Source: Pseudoselenomonas ruminantium (GTDB lineage Bacteria > Bacillota > Negativicutes > Selenomonadales > Selenomonadaceae). From it: a DNA stretch of 64,000 nt. Each line of letters opens with the position of its first letter. Position 1 is the stretch's first letter. A program made the translations under genes and the position numbers. Location of the stretch: contig DFHU01000007.1 of NCBI GenBank assembly GCA_002373045.1, positions 4,001-68,000 of the forward strand, given 5' to 3'. This document shows positions 55,417 through 62,308 of the stretch, piece by piece. The notes below the pieces were generated by a model. The model did no database searches, was not told where the DNA came from, and saw nothing but the letters and a program-made list of their open reading frames with translations.

Positions 55417-55925
55417 GTGTTCCGCCGAATAGGCGGCTTAGAAAAATGCAGAACCACCGCGCTGGAAAATCAGCTGGTGTTCCGCCGAATAGGCGGCTTA
55501 GAAAGTGAATCCAGACATCATATACCAATGCAGAACGTGTTCCGCCGAATAGGCGGCTTAGAAAACCTCGTCCATGCCCTTGAAGTCTTCGTCTGTGTGT
55601 TCCGCCGAATAGGCGGCTTAGAAAGACTCCTCAGCCAATCCGCATAATAATTCGTCGTGTTCCGCCGAATAGGCGGCTTAGAAAAGCAGTTCCGGCAGAA
55701 CTGGTTGCAGCAGAATGTGTTCCGCCGAATAGGCGGCTTAGAAAAAACCGCGTTAGATGAGGGCATGTTTTTAGACGGTGTTCCGCCGAATAGGCGGCTT
55801 AGAAATGTTACTTGTTTAGAGTGTGATGAAAGACTACGTGTTCCGCCGAATAGGCGGCTTAGAAAAGCTTCCCACATGAGGAATACCTGGTCAGGCTGTG
55901 TTCCGCCGAATAGGCGGCTTAGAAA
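55417..55925 (+). CRISPR. CRISPR array 1, type I-F, 9 repeats and 8 spacers
   Basis: Nine identical 28-bp repeats begin at 55417, 55477, 55537, 55597, 55657, 55717, 55778, 55838 and 55898. The repeat runs GTGTTCCGCC-GAATA-GGCGGCTTAGAAA: a CCGCC/GGCGG hairpin followed by the 8-nt handle CTTAGAAA, as in I-F repeats. Spacers are 32 nt, one is 33. Transcription is left to right. No degenerate end repeat: the last repeat is intact and is directly followed by the phage-like segment. Confidence 0.98.
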
Positions 55926-56074
55926 GAACATTACCAAGAACCTGTGAAAGTGGCTATATAGTTTCTGTGGGGAGAAACAAAACGCTAATCATCATCGAAG
56001 AAACGTTGTCGGCGGAGGAACGCCACAAGCGTTTAGATGAAGTTTTCAGAAGAATTAGAGTTGAGAAAAATTAA
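55926..56074 (+). pseudogene. 3' fragment of a small phage-type gene
   Basis: A frame open from the repeat boundary reads about 48 codons to the TAA at 56072-56074 and ends in LIIIEETLSAEERHKRLDEV plus a short basic tail. The pattern resembles short helical proteins of prophages (from memory). No ribosome-binding site or ATG is visible; a GTG at 55967 could start a 35-residue peptide. The frame crosses the position a 32-nt spacer would occupy (55926-55957). Confidence 0.45.
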
Positions 56075-56105
56075 AGATTGGTTAGAGAATTAGGGAGGGA
56101 AGGCA

Positions 56106-56657
56106 ATGAATCAAGAAGTTCAGTCAAGCACATCGAGAATGAACAAACGTTATGGCATCGTGTCAATTATATGCAGCTTAGTTTTAGCCTTTATGAATAT
56201 GTTTTTTCATGACATGATGGGTATTGCTTTGTTTTTCGCTCTGGTTGGAGCATTATTATTTTACGAGGCAAACGAATATCAACTAAGCCTTACATATTTT
56301 TTGGTCGAAAAAATGACGGAACAATATAACGCTGTTGAAAAGCACAATCAGAATCTTTCTAAGTTTCAAGCTGATACTTTAGCGTTGGAACGCGAAAACA
56401 AGAGACTGGCAGAAAAGTGCCGAGAGCTGGAATCTAAAATAAAAACACAAAACACATATAATGAGCAATACTACGCAGATGAACGCTATTTATATGCCAT
56501 GCGTGGAATCCTTATACGGAATAAAGACAAGTTGACAGATGAAATAATTGTCCATAATGATGATGGCTATGATGACCCTAACAGCTATATTATTGATATT
56601 GAGTTATTAAAATATCCAAAATTAGGGCATTATAAAGCCACTAAACTATCCGGCTAA
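56106..56657 (+). CDS. Membrane-anchored coiled-coil protein of unknown function
   Basis: A 183-residue protein with two adjacent membrane segments (about 17-33 and 36-54), then a charged coiled coil (about 70-118) and a C-terminal soluble part rich in Asp and Tyr. GGGAGGGAAGG precedes the ATG. It lies in the phage-like segment, is more AT-rich than the surrounding chromosome and has no family I recognise. It could be a phage accessory protein retained by chance. Confidence 0.6.
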   Translation: MNQEVQSSTSRMNKRYGIVSIICSLVLAFMNMFFHDMMGIALFFALVGALLFYEANEYQLSLTYFLVEKMTEQYNAVEKHNQNLSKFQADTLALERENKRLAEKCRELESKIKTQNTYNEQYYADERYLYAMRGILIRNKDKLTDEIIVHNDDGYDDPNSYIIDIELLKYPKLGHYKATKLSG

Positions 56658-56741
56658 TAAGCGCAGCAAAAAGCCGCCCCAACTTAATGAGACGGCTAGA
56701 AACTCTCCACTAGCATGGTGCTTGTAGAAAGTGAGGTTATT

Positions 56742-56912
56742 ATGAATTTACCAAAGCTAACTTATGACGCTGCCTATCAGCTTGCCACTGCTTTAATTAC
56801 GGCAAGGATAGAGCACGGAGATTTTGACAATGAGTCTGACAAAACACGCTCAATAGTACAATCTTATTTTGACACAGTTCAGGTCATTCCGATTTTTTTT
56901 ATTTCCACTTAA
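56742..56912 (+). CDS. Small phage-type ORF, possibly truncated
   Basis: A 56-residue frame from an ATG preceded by GAGGT. The first 47 residues (TYDAAYQLATALITARIEHG and following) look like an ordinary small phage protein, but the last residues (PIFFIST) are hydrophobic and out of character. A deletion or frameshift near 56885 is likely. Function unknown. Confidence 0.4.
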   Translation: MNLPKLTYDAAYQLATALITARIEHGDFDNESDKTRSIVQSYFDTVQVIPIFFIST

Positions 56913-57004
56913 TTGCATATATTTATAGTGGATTTCTTTGCCTATATTATCATATTTATCACAGAAAAACCATACAATTTTTCCCTTGCGGTCAAAATGT
57001 GGTC

Positions 57005-57033
57005 AAAAAAGGAGCCGGTTAATCACCGACTCC
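57005..57033 (-). terminator. Terminator of the minus-strand phage gene fragment
   Basis: Read on the minus strand, GGAGTCGGT and ACCGGCTCC form a stem (one mismatch) followed by six T residues. It lies 6 bp after the stop codon of the fragment at 57040-57240. Confidence 0.8.
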
Positions 57034-57039
57034 CTGCAT

Positions 57040-57240
57040 TTACATCTTCTGCAAAGCCTCTTGAATTGCCCTGCGCTCACGTTCCGAGCCTGCTTCTTCC
57101 ATCATCTGCTCTAAACGTTCTCGCATACCGTGACCACTGCGGCCACCCTCATAACCTTCATGAGAGTAACCACGACGATAGCTGCCGCCCTCGCCGTCAT
57201 ACTGCCCCATAGCGTGAGAGTAACCACGGCGATAACTGCC
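57040..57240 (-). pseudogene. 3' fragment of a phage gene ending at a CRISPR repeat
   Basis: A 66-codon minus-strand frame, open from the edge of array 2 to the TAA at 57040-57042. It encodes two tandem GGSYRRGYSH-type units and a helical tail (MRERLEQMMEEAGSERERRA and following), a composition I associate with small prophage proteins. Its 5' part is missing, cut exactly at the repeat. It keeps its own terminator, so it was a functioning gene before the truncation. Confidence 0.65.
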
Positions 57241-57749
57241 GTGTTCCGCCGAATAGGCGGCTTAGAAATTGTCGGGACGCTTGACCGCTGGAACAACGCC
57301 GTGTTCCGCCGAATAGGCGGCTTAGAAAAGTACGCAAGCGGTTTCAAATGGGCATCCAGTGTGTTCCGCCGAATAGGCGGCTTAGAAAAATACCTCATGG
57401 ATACCAACCAGCTAAAGAATGTGTTCCGCCGAATAGGCGGCTTAGAAATATGACGGCATCCCGGTCATGATTAAAAAGCAGTGTTCCGCCGAATAGGCGG
57501 CTTAGAAAGTTTAAGCTCCTGTTGTTCCAGAAGGCCATCATGTGTTCCGCCGAATAGGCGGCTTAGAAATACTGTTAAAACTGTAGTGATGTTAGCAAGT
57601 AGTGTTCCGCCGAATAGGCGGCTTAGAAACCACACATCTAGCTCATTAATCATGTATAACAGTGTTCCGCCGAATAGGCGGCTTAGAAATGATAGCATAA
57701 CGATTAATGTCGATGATCGGAGTGTACCGCCGAATAGGCGGCTTTTTTA
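57241..57749 (+). CRISPR. CRISPR array 2, type I-F, 9 repeats and 8 spacers, no leader
   Basis: Repeats begin at 57241, 57301, 57361, 57421, 57481, 57542, 57602, 57662 and 57722; the first eight are identical to array 1. Spacers are 32 nt except one of 33. There is no leader: phage-like gene sequence abuts the first repeat. The last repeat is degenerate (GTGTA start, CTTTTTTA end), marking the leader-distal end. Together with array 1, which has a leader but no degenerate end, this suggests one ancestral array that was split. Confidence 0.97.
57727..57748 (+). terminator. Terminator formed from the last repeat of array 2
   Basis: The repeat hairpin CCGCC-GAATA-GGCGG is kept, but the CTTAGAAA handle has become CTTTTTTA, giving a stem plus a T-run. 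It would end the pre-crRNA before the HipA-like gene. Confidence 0.75.
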
Positions 57750-57766
57750 TGATTGAAAAAGGATGG

Positions 57767-57796
57767 TTGTACTTATAAGGGGAGGTTTGTTATAAT
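57767..57796 (+). promoter_or_regulatory. Promoter of the HipA-like kinase gene
   Basis: TTGTAC (57767-57772) and TATAAT (57791-57796) with 18-bp spacing, 26 bp before the ATG and 18 bp after the array-2 terminator. Confidence 0.75.
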
Positions 57797-57821
57797 TTGA
57801 AGGTATGGAAGGGAGGGAAAC

Positions 57822-58952
57822 ATGACGAATTATCAACTAATGTGCCAAGATATTCCTGTGGTTGGTTTTGCCGTGAATGACACAACAGGGCAGATTGTCA
57901 GCGATTTACATATGGATAATCGTGAATACCTGCCGTTGTCTGTTGTGCATAGTGACAGCCCTCGTGGTGCTCTGCAAAAATGGCTGGATAATCGCAGTGT
58001 TTCGGCAAATCGTCAGGATATAGCAGCTATGCTGGCGGCATACCATGTAGAAACTGTCAGTGCCCTGTCGTTCAAGAGCCTGGGGTTGAATTTGTCTGAC
58101 CAATACTGGTTCAAACCAGAGGGCGCCGATTTTGGCTGGCACGATGTAAATTTGTTTGAAAACGATTTTAGCGAACAGGTTTTTCGCACAATGGCTGACA
58201 CAGGGAAGCCGAGCTATACGCCAGATAGCAGTTCTAATGGTGACCTGCCTAAGTTTTGGAAAATTGAGCAGGGGAAAAGAGTTCTCTATAAGGAAGGTTC
58301 TGCGCCTTTTGACCAGCAGCCGTATAATGAAGTGTTCGCGGCGCGATTGCTGGAGGTATTAGAACTGCCTCACGTTAATTACACTTTGGTGCAGGATGAA
58401 GAAAGGGCATACAGTGTATGTGAAACCTTTGTTACAACCGCTACAGAGTATGTTCCGGCATTGGAAATTTTGAACGCAGTACCGAAATTAAATCATGAAA
58501 ACAGCTATCAGCATTTTTTCCGTTGTGCAGAGGCGTTATCTATTCCGGTCAGCAGGCAGGAAGTGGATGATATGTTACTGTTTGATTATCTGATAAACAA
58601 TGCTGATCGTCACTATGGCAACTTCGGTTTTATCCGTGATGTGCAGACGCGAAGCTTTTTAGGTATGGCTCCCATTTTTGATAACGGCAACAGCCTTTGG
58701 TATTTGCAGTTGAATAAGCGCATGAAGTTAAAAGACCAGCCAGCCAAGCCTTTCCGTGATACGCATGCTGAACAGCTGAAGTTGTTGGGGAGTTCGGCTG
58801 TTCCTTGGGACAGGTTGACGGAATCATGGTTGCGGCAGATGGTGGAAGATATTTACAGCAGGAATGATTTGTTCGACACAGAACGGCTGGACAATCTGGT
58901 GTATAATATCGGCGTTGTCCTGCAACGGATTATGGCAAGACAATTTGCCTAG
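57822..58952 (+). CDS. Orphan HipA-like serine/threonine kinase
   Basis: A 376-residue protein with the HipA/CtkA kinase fold. An N-terminal region of about 90 residues (GALQKWLDNRSVSANRQD) is followed by a nucleotide-binding lysine segment (VLYKEGSAPFDQQPYNEVFA), the catalytic loop INNADRHYGNFG (D262) and the metal-binding PIFDNGNSL. GGGAGGG precedes the ATG. No HipB-type antitoxin is adjacent. It has its own promoter and sits between array 2 and the mini-CRISPR, inside the split I-F locus. HipA kinases inhibit growth by phosphorylating translation factors; whether this one is a CRISPR-linked toxin is inference. Confidence 0.87.
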   Translation: MTNYQLMCQDIPVVGFAVNDTTGQIVSDLHMDNREYLPLSVVHSDSPRGALQKWLDNRSVSANRQDIAAMLAAYHVETVSALSFKSLGLNLSDQYWFKPEGADFGWHDVNLFENDFSEQVFRTMADTGKPSYTPDSSSNGDLPKFWKIEQGKRVLYKEGSAPFDQQPYNEVFAARLLEVLELPHVNYTLVQDEERAYSVCETFVTTATEYVPALEILNAVPKLNHENSYQHFFRCAEALSIPVSRQEVDDMLLFDYLINNADRHYGNFGFIRDVQTRSFLGMAPIFDNGNSLWYLQLNKRMKLKDQPAKPFRDTHAEQLKLLGSSAVPWDRLTESWLRQMVEDIYSRNDLFDTERLDNLVYNIGVVLQRIMARQFA

Positions 58953-58956
58953 AGTA

Positions 58957-58986
58957 TTGGCAAAGCGCATCAAATCGTGCTAAGAT
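58957..58986 (+). promoter_or_regulatory. Predicted promoter of the mini-CRISPR RNA
   Basis: TTGGCA (58957-58962) and TAAGAT (58981-58986) with 18-bp spacing, 4 bp after the kinase stop codon. The expected start, near 58993, is just before the first degenerate repeat. Confidence 0.6.
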
Positions 58987-58992
58987 AGCATT

Positions 58993-59069
58993 GGTTGTTT
59001 CCGTCGTGTAGACGGCTTAGAAATCTATCAATTTAGAAGATGATGAACCGCCGAGTAGGCGGCATTTTT
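58993..59069 (+). ncRNA. CreR-like mini-CRISPR guide RNA targeting the csy promoter
   Basis: A degenerate repeat (58996-59023) keeps the exact CTTAGAAA handle; its stem changed from CCGCC/GGCGG to CCGTC/GACGG, a compensatory pair change that preserves the Cas6f hairpin. A 19-nt spacer, TCTATCAATTTAGAAGATG (59024-59042), follows. A second degenerate repeat (59043-59062, CCGCC-GAGTA-GGCGG) runs into CATTTTTATT, a terminator. The spacer matches the csy promoter site at 59079-59097 at 14 of 19 positions. Known family: Cas-regulating RNAs (CreR) that guide the effector to repress its own operon. The assignment here is prediction from sequence. Confidence 0.8.
59048..59069 (+). terminator. Terminator formed by the second degenerate repeat of the mini-CRISPR
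   Basis: CCGCC-GAGTA-GGCGG followed by CATTTTTATT. It is the same repeat-to-terminator conversion as at the end of array 2. Confidence 0.75.
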
Positions 59070-59076
59070 ATTATAC

Positions 59077-59097
59077 CCTCTATAAATTTTGAATAAA
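59077..59097 (+). promoter_or_regulatory. Predicted Csy-complex operator (PAM and protospacer) at the csy promoter
   Basis: CC PAM at 59077-59078, then TCTATAAATTTTGAATAAA at 59079-59097. Compared with the mini-CRISPR spacer, mismatches fall at positions 6, 12, 16, 18 and 19; positions 6, 12 and 18 are flipped out and not read in type I complexes. The seed (1-5, 7-8) is perfect. A normal 32-nt footprint would reach 59110 and cover the -35 box. Confidence 0.78.
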
Positions 59098-59099
59098 TA

Positions 59100-59128
59100 T
59101 TGACTAAATGTGTTTATGACAGTACAAT
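59100..59128 (+). promoter_or_regulatory. Promoter of the csy1-csy4 operon
   Basis: TTGACT (59100-59105) and TACAAT (59123-59128) with 17-bp spacing, near consensus. It lies about 60 bp before the csy1 start and directly after the predicted guide target. Confidence 0.85.
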
Positions 59129-59187
59129 ACATATATAAAGGAAATTTACAGATAATATTGAATAGTATAGTCAGTGAGGTGAAGGCG

Positions 59188-60345
59188 ATGAGTATTTTGG
59201 GCGATTATGTGCAGGCGGAGGCCGACAAGAAAGGCAGTCCGCCGGGGCAATGGTTGGCTGATGTTGCGAAAAATGCAAGCAAATGTCAGTTTGCCACACA
59301 TATCGGGCGTTTTGTCCATCCTGATGTGACCGTGAACTGGCAGACAAAAATAAAGGAAAAGCCGGATGAACTGTATGTGTCCACTGCAACGGCAGAATGT
59401 CAGCAGGATATTTTTGTGGCGGCTAACTATTTGGCAACGGCCAGTTTGCTGCAACTGCCATTAGAGGACGGCAGGACATTTTATGAGCATTTGAGGGATG
59501 ATGATGACCAACTGCGTCAGGAACTTAGTCATTGGCAGCTTGATTATGAGCAGGTACGAGAGGATTTTCTGGCGATAAAATCCGATGAAGTGCCAACGGC
59601 AACGGATACGCGGCTAAAGCAGGTGTATTTTCCTGTAGGGAATGAAGATTATCACCTGTTGACGGTGTTGCCGCCGTCCAGTTTGATGCAGGAGGTAAGA
59701 ACGCGTATTCGCAAGATGGAGACGGATGCGCGAGAGGCTTGTGATAAAAAATCGACAAAATACGGCAGTACGCATAGGCGTATCTATAATCTGATCCAGA
59801 CGAAGTTTGGCGGCACGAAGCCTCAAAATATATCCTTCGGCAACAATCGTCAAGGCGGGCGCAGCTATATGCTGCCATCCATGCCGCCGCAGTTGTCCAA
59901 AAGGGAGGTAATTCTGCCCAAGCGTGATTTTTTCAAAGAGTCATTGCGGCTGCGGAATTTTGCCAATCTGTTCCGGCAGCTGCATGGCCGTTATGCGGAT
60001 AACCGAAACAATAAGGACATACGTCAGGCAGCTCGCCGTATAGAACGGCAGATTATGGAACTCACCTTGCAACAGGTCTATGTCTTGCGGCAGGAGGAAC
60101 GAGGCTGGAGTGATAGCCGTAAATTGAGCAAGGCGCAAGCTGTTTGGCTGGATGATAAATATGCTGATATGCGTATTGAGGAAACAGATTGGCAGAAAGA
60201 ATTGGCTGGCCAGTTCGCCAGTTGGATATTAGATACTTATCGTTTTGTGTTGAAAACAGATGGTGTAGATTTGGGAGATGACGAACTGGCGGCATTGAGA
60301 AAAGAAACGCAAGAACTTATCAAAGAGGATTTGCGGCAGCAATAG
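59188..60345 (+). CDS. csy1: Type I-F effector large subunit Cas8f (Csy1)
   Basis: A 385-residue subunit that reads the PAM and holds the crRNA 5' handle with Csy2. Recognisable I-F features include the N-terminal AEADKKGSPPGQWLADVAKNA region, the middle FGGTKPQNISFGNNRQGGRS loop and the C-terminal helical bundle. ATG 59188 follows AGGTGAAGG; a longer in-frame start at 59110 would lie between the -35 and -10 boxes and is rejected. It is the first gene of a four-gene operon in the standard I-F order. Confidence 0.94.
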   Translation: MSILGDYVQAEADKKGSPPGQWLADVAKNASKCQFATHIGRFVHPDVTVNWQTKIKEKPDELYVSTATAECQQDIFVAANYLATASLLQLPLEDGRTFYEHLRDDDDQLRQELSHWQLDYEQVREDFLAIKSDEVPTATDTRLKQVYFPVGNEDYHLLTVLPPSSLMQEVRTRIRKMETDAREACDKKSTKYGSTHRRIYNLIQTKFGGTKPQNISFGNNRQGGRSYMLPSMPPQLSKREVILPKRDFFKESLRLRNFANLFRQLHGRYADNRNNKDIRQAARRIERQIMELTLQQVYVLRQEERGWSDSRKLSKAQAVWLDDKYADMRIEETDWQKELAGQFASWILDTYRFVLKTDGVDLGDDELAALRKETQELIKEDLRQQ

Positions 60346-60357
60346 GGGGTGATGTGT

Positions 60358-61296
60358 GTGTCGGCAAAATATTTAGTCATTCCCCATTTGCATATTCAGA
60401 ATGCGAATGCAGCCAGCAGTCCATATACCGTGGGCTTTCCGGCAATGACGGCATGGCTGGGGATGATTCATGCTCTGCAGCGTCGGCTGCAGAAAAATGA
60501 GGTACTGCGGAAGATAAGCCTGCCGCGTATGGGCATATCTTGTCATGCCTGCGATATGCAGATTTTTTCCGATAGGGACAACTATTATGGTTATTTGATT
60601 GGTACGGCGAATCCGCTGAAAAAAAGCAAAAAAACAGGAGAGTTTGAACGGCCGCCGTTTGTCGAAGAAGCCCGTTGCCATTTGGAAATCAGCTTGTTGG
60701 TAGAGGTTGCAGGCTTTGCGGGGGACATTGAAGAAAACTTTTTGCAGGCGGTGTGTCAGGAATTGCCGCGTCTAAAGGCCGCAGGCGGTGATATTATCCT
60801 GCAAGCCGGAGAATGTGAACAATGGCAGGTAATCACTGTACGGGATGATGATGAACAGGCGGAAAGACGCATAAAACGCCTGCTGATGCCGGGGTATGTG
60901 CTGAAAGAACGGCAAGACTTAATGAAGCCTGTTGCGGATAAGGATGCCTTGGACAATTTGCTGGAGGCTTTGCAAGTGGAATACACCGCAGATAGAGGTG
61001 TAGATGGCAAAGTTACCGTCTGGCAGAGGAAAAAGGTGCTGGCTGATGGCTGGCTGGTGCCTATTGCAGTTGGTTTCCGGGATTTATCCAGCAAAATAAA
61101 AGTAGAGGGACAGCGCTCCTATGATTATGAGCATCATTTTGTAGAACCCTTGGTAACGATAGGTGAGTTTTTGATGCCTTATCGGCTGAACTCTTTACGG
61201 GAAATGCTATGGGAATATGAGTACGAGGCAGCAGATGGATTATATTTGTGTCATAATATGGGTAAAGATGATTGTGAAATGGAGGAGGAAGAATAA
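60358..61296 (+). CDS. csy2: Type I-F effector subunit Cas5f (Csy2)
   Basis: A 312-residue RAMP-like subunit that forms the tail of the Csy complex with Csy1. Typical parts are LVIPHLHIQNANAASSPYTV at the N-terminus, GFPAMTAWLGMIHALQRRL and the C-terminal VAVGFRDLS-like segment (here VPIAVGFRDLSSKIKVEGQR). The start is uncertain: GTG 60358 is best spaced from GGGGG; GTG 60349 and ATG 60352 overlap that site. Its stop overlaps the csy3 ATG by one base. Confidence 0.93.
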   Translation: MSAKYLVIPHLHIQNANAASSPYTVGFPAMTAWLGMIHALQRRLQKNEVLRKISLPRMGISCHACDMQIFSDRDNYYGYLIGTANPLKKSKKTGEFERPPFVEEARCHLEISLLVEVAGFAGDIEENFLQAVCQELPRLKAAGGDIILQAGECEQWQVITVRDDDEQAERRIKRLLMPGYVLKERQDLMKPVADKDALDNLLEALQVEYTADRGVDGKVTVWQRKKVLADGWLVPIAVGFRDLSSKIKVEGQRSYDYEHHFVEPLVTIGEFLMPYRLNSLREMLWEYEYEAADGLYLCHNMGKDDCEMEEEE

Positions 61297-62306
61297 TGGC
61301 TAAGAAAGCTGCGGATATTGCATCGGTATTATCGTTTGAGAAAAAATTGGTGGTTTCGGATGGTTATATGTACGTAACCTGTTGGGATGATGAACATAAA
61401 AGCAAGGCTGAACCGTTGCGTATTGTGGAAAAATCAGTTCGTGGTACGATATCAAATCGTTTTAAGTCAGCTACAGAAGCTGACCCTGCAAAATTGAATG
61501 CGAAAATAGAAAATCCAAATCCCCAGCAGGTAGATGCCTGCGCCTTGGGTATGGAGCAGGATACACTTAAATTGAATTTCTCCATTAAGGTATTAAGCGG
61601 TGTAGAGAAACCGTCAGCCTGCAATAATGCAGTATTCGCGCAAAGCTATGCAGAGGCAGCCAAAGGTTATATGGAGAAAACAGGGTTCAAGGAACTGGCT
61701 TATCGCTATGCTTACAATATTGCTAGTGGACGATTCCTGTGGCGCAATCGTCTTGGTGCAGAAAAACTGGAAATCTGCGTCAAAGCAGGCGATTTAGAGC
61801 AGAAGTTCTCTGGATATGATTATTCCCTGCGGGAATTCAGCGAACATACCGAGTTGAATGCTTTGGCAGAGAAAATTGCAGCAGTTCTGTCTAGCAAAGA
61901 ACCTTACTTGTTTATTGAAGTGGAAGCCTATGCAAAACTGGGCATGGGACAGGAAGTATATCCCAGCGAAGAATTAGTTTTTGATAAAGGTAACAGCCGC
62001 AAGAGTAAGATTTTGTATCAGGTGAATGGCGTTGCAGCTATGCATTCACAAAAATTGGGCAATGCGCTGAGAACGATTGATACTTGGTATCCGTCCTTTG
62101 GCAGTGCAGAAGGTGCAGGTCCGATTGCCATTGAGCCTTATGGTGCTGTGACGACCTTGGGGAAAGCTTTTAGAAATCCGAAAGAAAAAGTGGATTTCTA
62201 TACGTTGTTTGATAAATTTGCACTAGGCGAACCGTTGGAAAACGCTGAGGAAGAACACTATGTTATGGCAGTGCTGGTGCGCGGTGGTGTATTCGGCAAG
62301 GGGTGA
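61296..62306 (+). CDS. csy3: Type I-F effector backbone Cas7f (Csy3)
   Basis: A 336-residue backbone subunit, present in several copies along the crRNA spacer; each covers six nucleotides and flips every sixth base, which matters for the mini-CRISPR match. Features: ASVLSFEKKLVVSDGYMY at the N-terminus, ALGMEQDTLKLNFSIKVL near 85, and RYAYNIASGRFLWRNRLGAE near 145. GGAGGAGGAAG precedes the ATG. Confidence 0.95.
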   Translation: MAKKAADIASVLSFEKKLVVSDGYMYVTCWDDEHKSKAEPLRIVEKSVRGTISNRFKSATEADPAKLNAKIENPNPQQVDACALGMEQDTLKLNFSIKVLSGVEKPSACNNAVFAQSYAEAAKGYMEKTGFKELAYRYAYNIASGRFLWRNRLGAEKLEICVKAGDLEQKFSGYDYSLREFSEHTELNALAEKIAAVLSSKEPYLFIEVEAYAKLGMGQEVYPSEELVFDKGNSRKSKILYQVNGVAAMHSQKLGNALRTIDTWYPSFGSAEGAGPIAIEPYGAVTTLGKAFRNPKEKVDFYTLFDKFALGEPLENAEEEHYVMAVLVRGGVFGKG

Positions 62307-62308
62307 GC

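Larger units (their letters stand above)
55926..57240. mobile_element. 1,315-bp phage-like segment lying exactly between two intact repeats
   Basis: The segment starts right after the last repeat of array 1 and ends right before the first repeat of array 2. It holds a plus-strand gene fragment open from the left repeat edge, two small ORFs, a minus-strand terminator and a minus-strand gene fragment open to the right repeat edge. The last 32 bp before array 2 are preceded by CC, the I-F PAM, in the correct orientation. No transposase, integrase or leader is present. It looks like phage or prophage DNA captured within one ancestral array. Confidence 0.65.

Noticed and set aside
56106..56912. 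Anti-CRISPR genes within the captured phage-like segment
   Set aside because: The two small ORFs have no HTH-type (Aca-like) partner and no recognised Acr similarity; one is membrane-anchored. There is nothing to support the idea beyond location.
55417..57750. Open frames repeating FRRIGGLE across the CRISPR arrays
   Set aside because: Repeat plus spacer is 60 bp, a multiple of three, so the repeat stays in frame and creates periodic false proteins on both strands.
57750..57822. The mini-CRISPR guide also targeting the HipA-like kinase promoter
   Set aside because: The best site (minus strand, after a CC near 57765) matches only about 9 of 16 positions and has seed mismatches at positions 2 and 4, far weaker than the csy promoter match.
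59110..59187. Longer N-terminus for Csy1 starting at 59110
   Set aside because: That start would lie between the -35 and -10 boxes of the csy promoter and lacks a ribosome-binding site; ATG 59188 has a good one.
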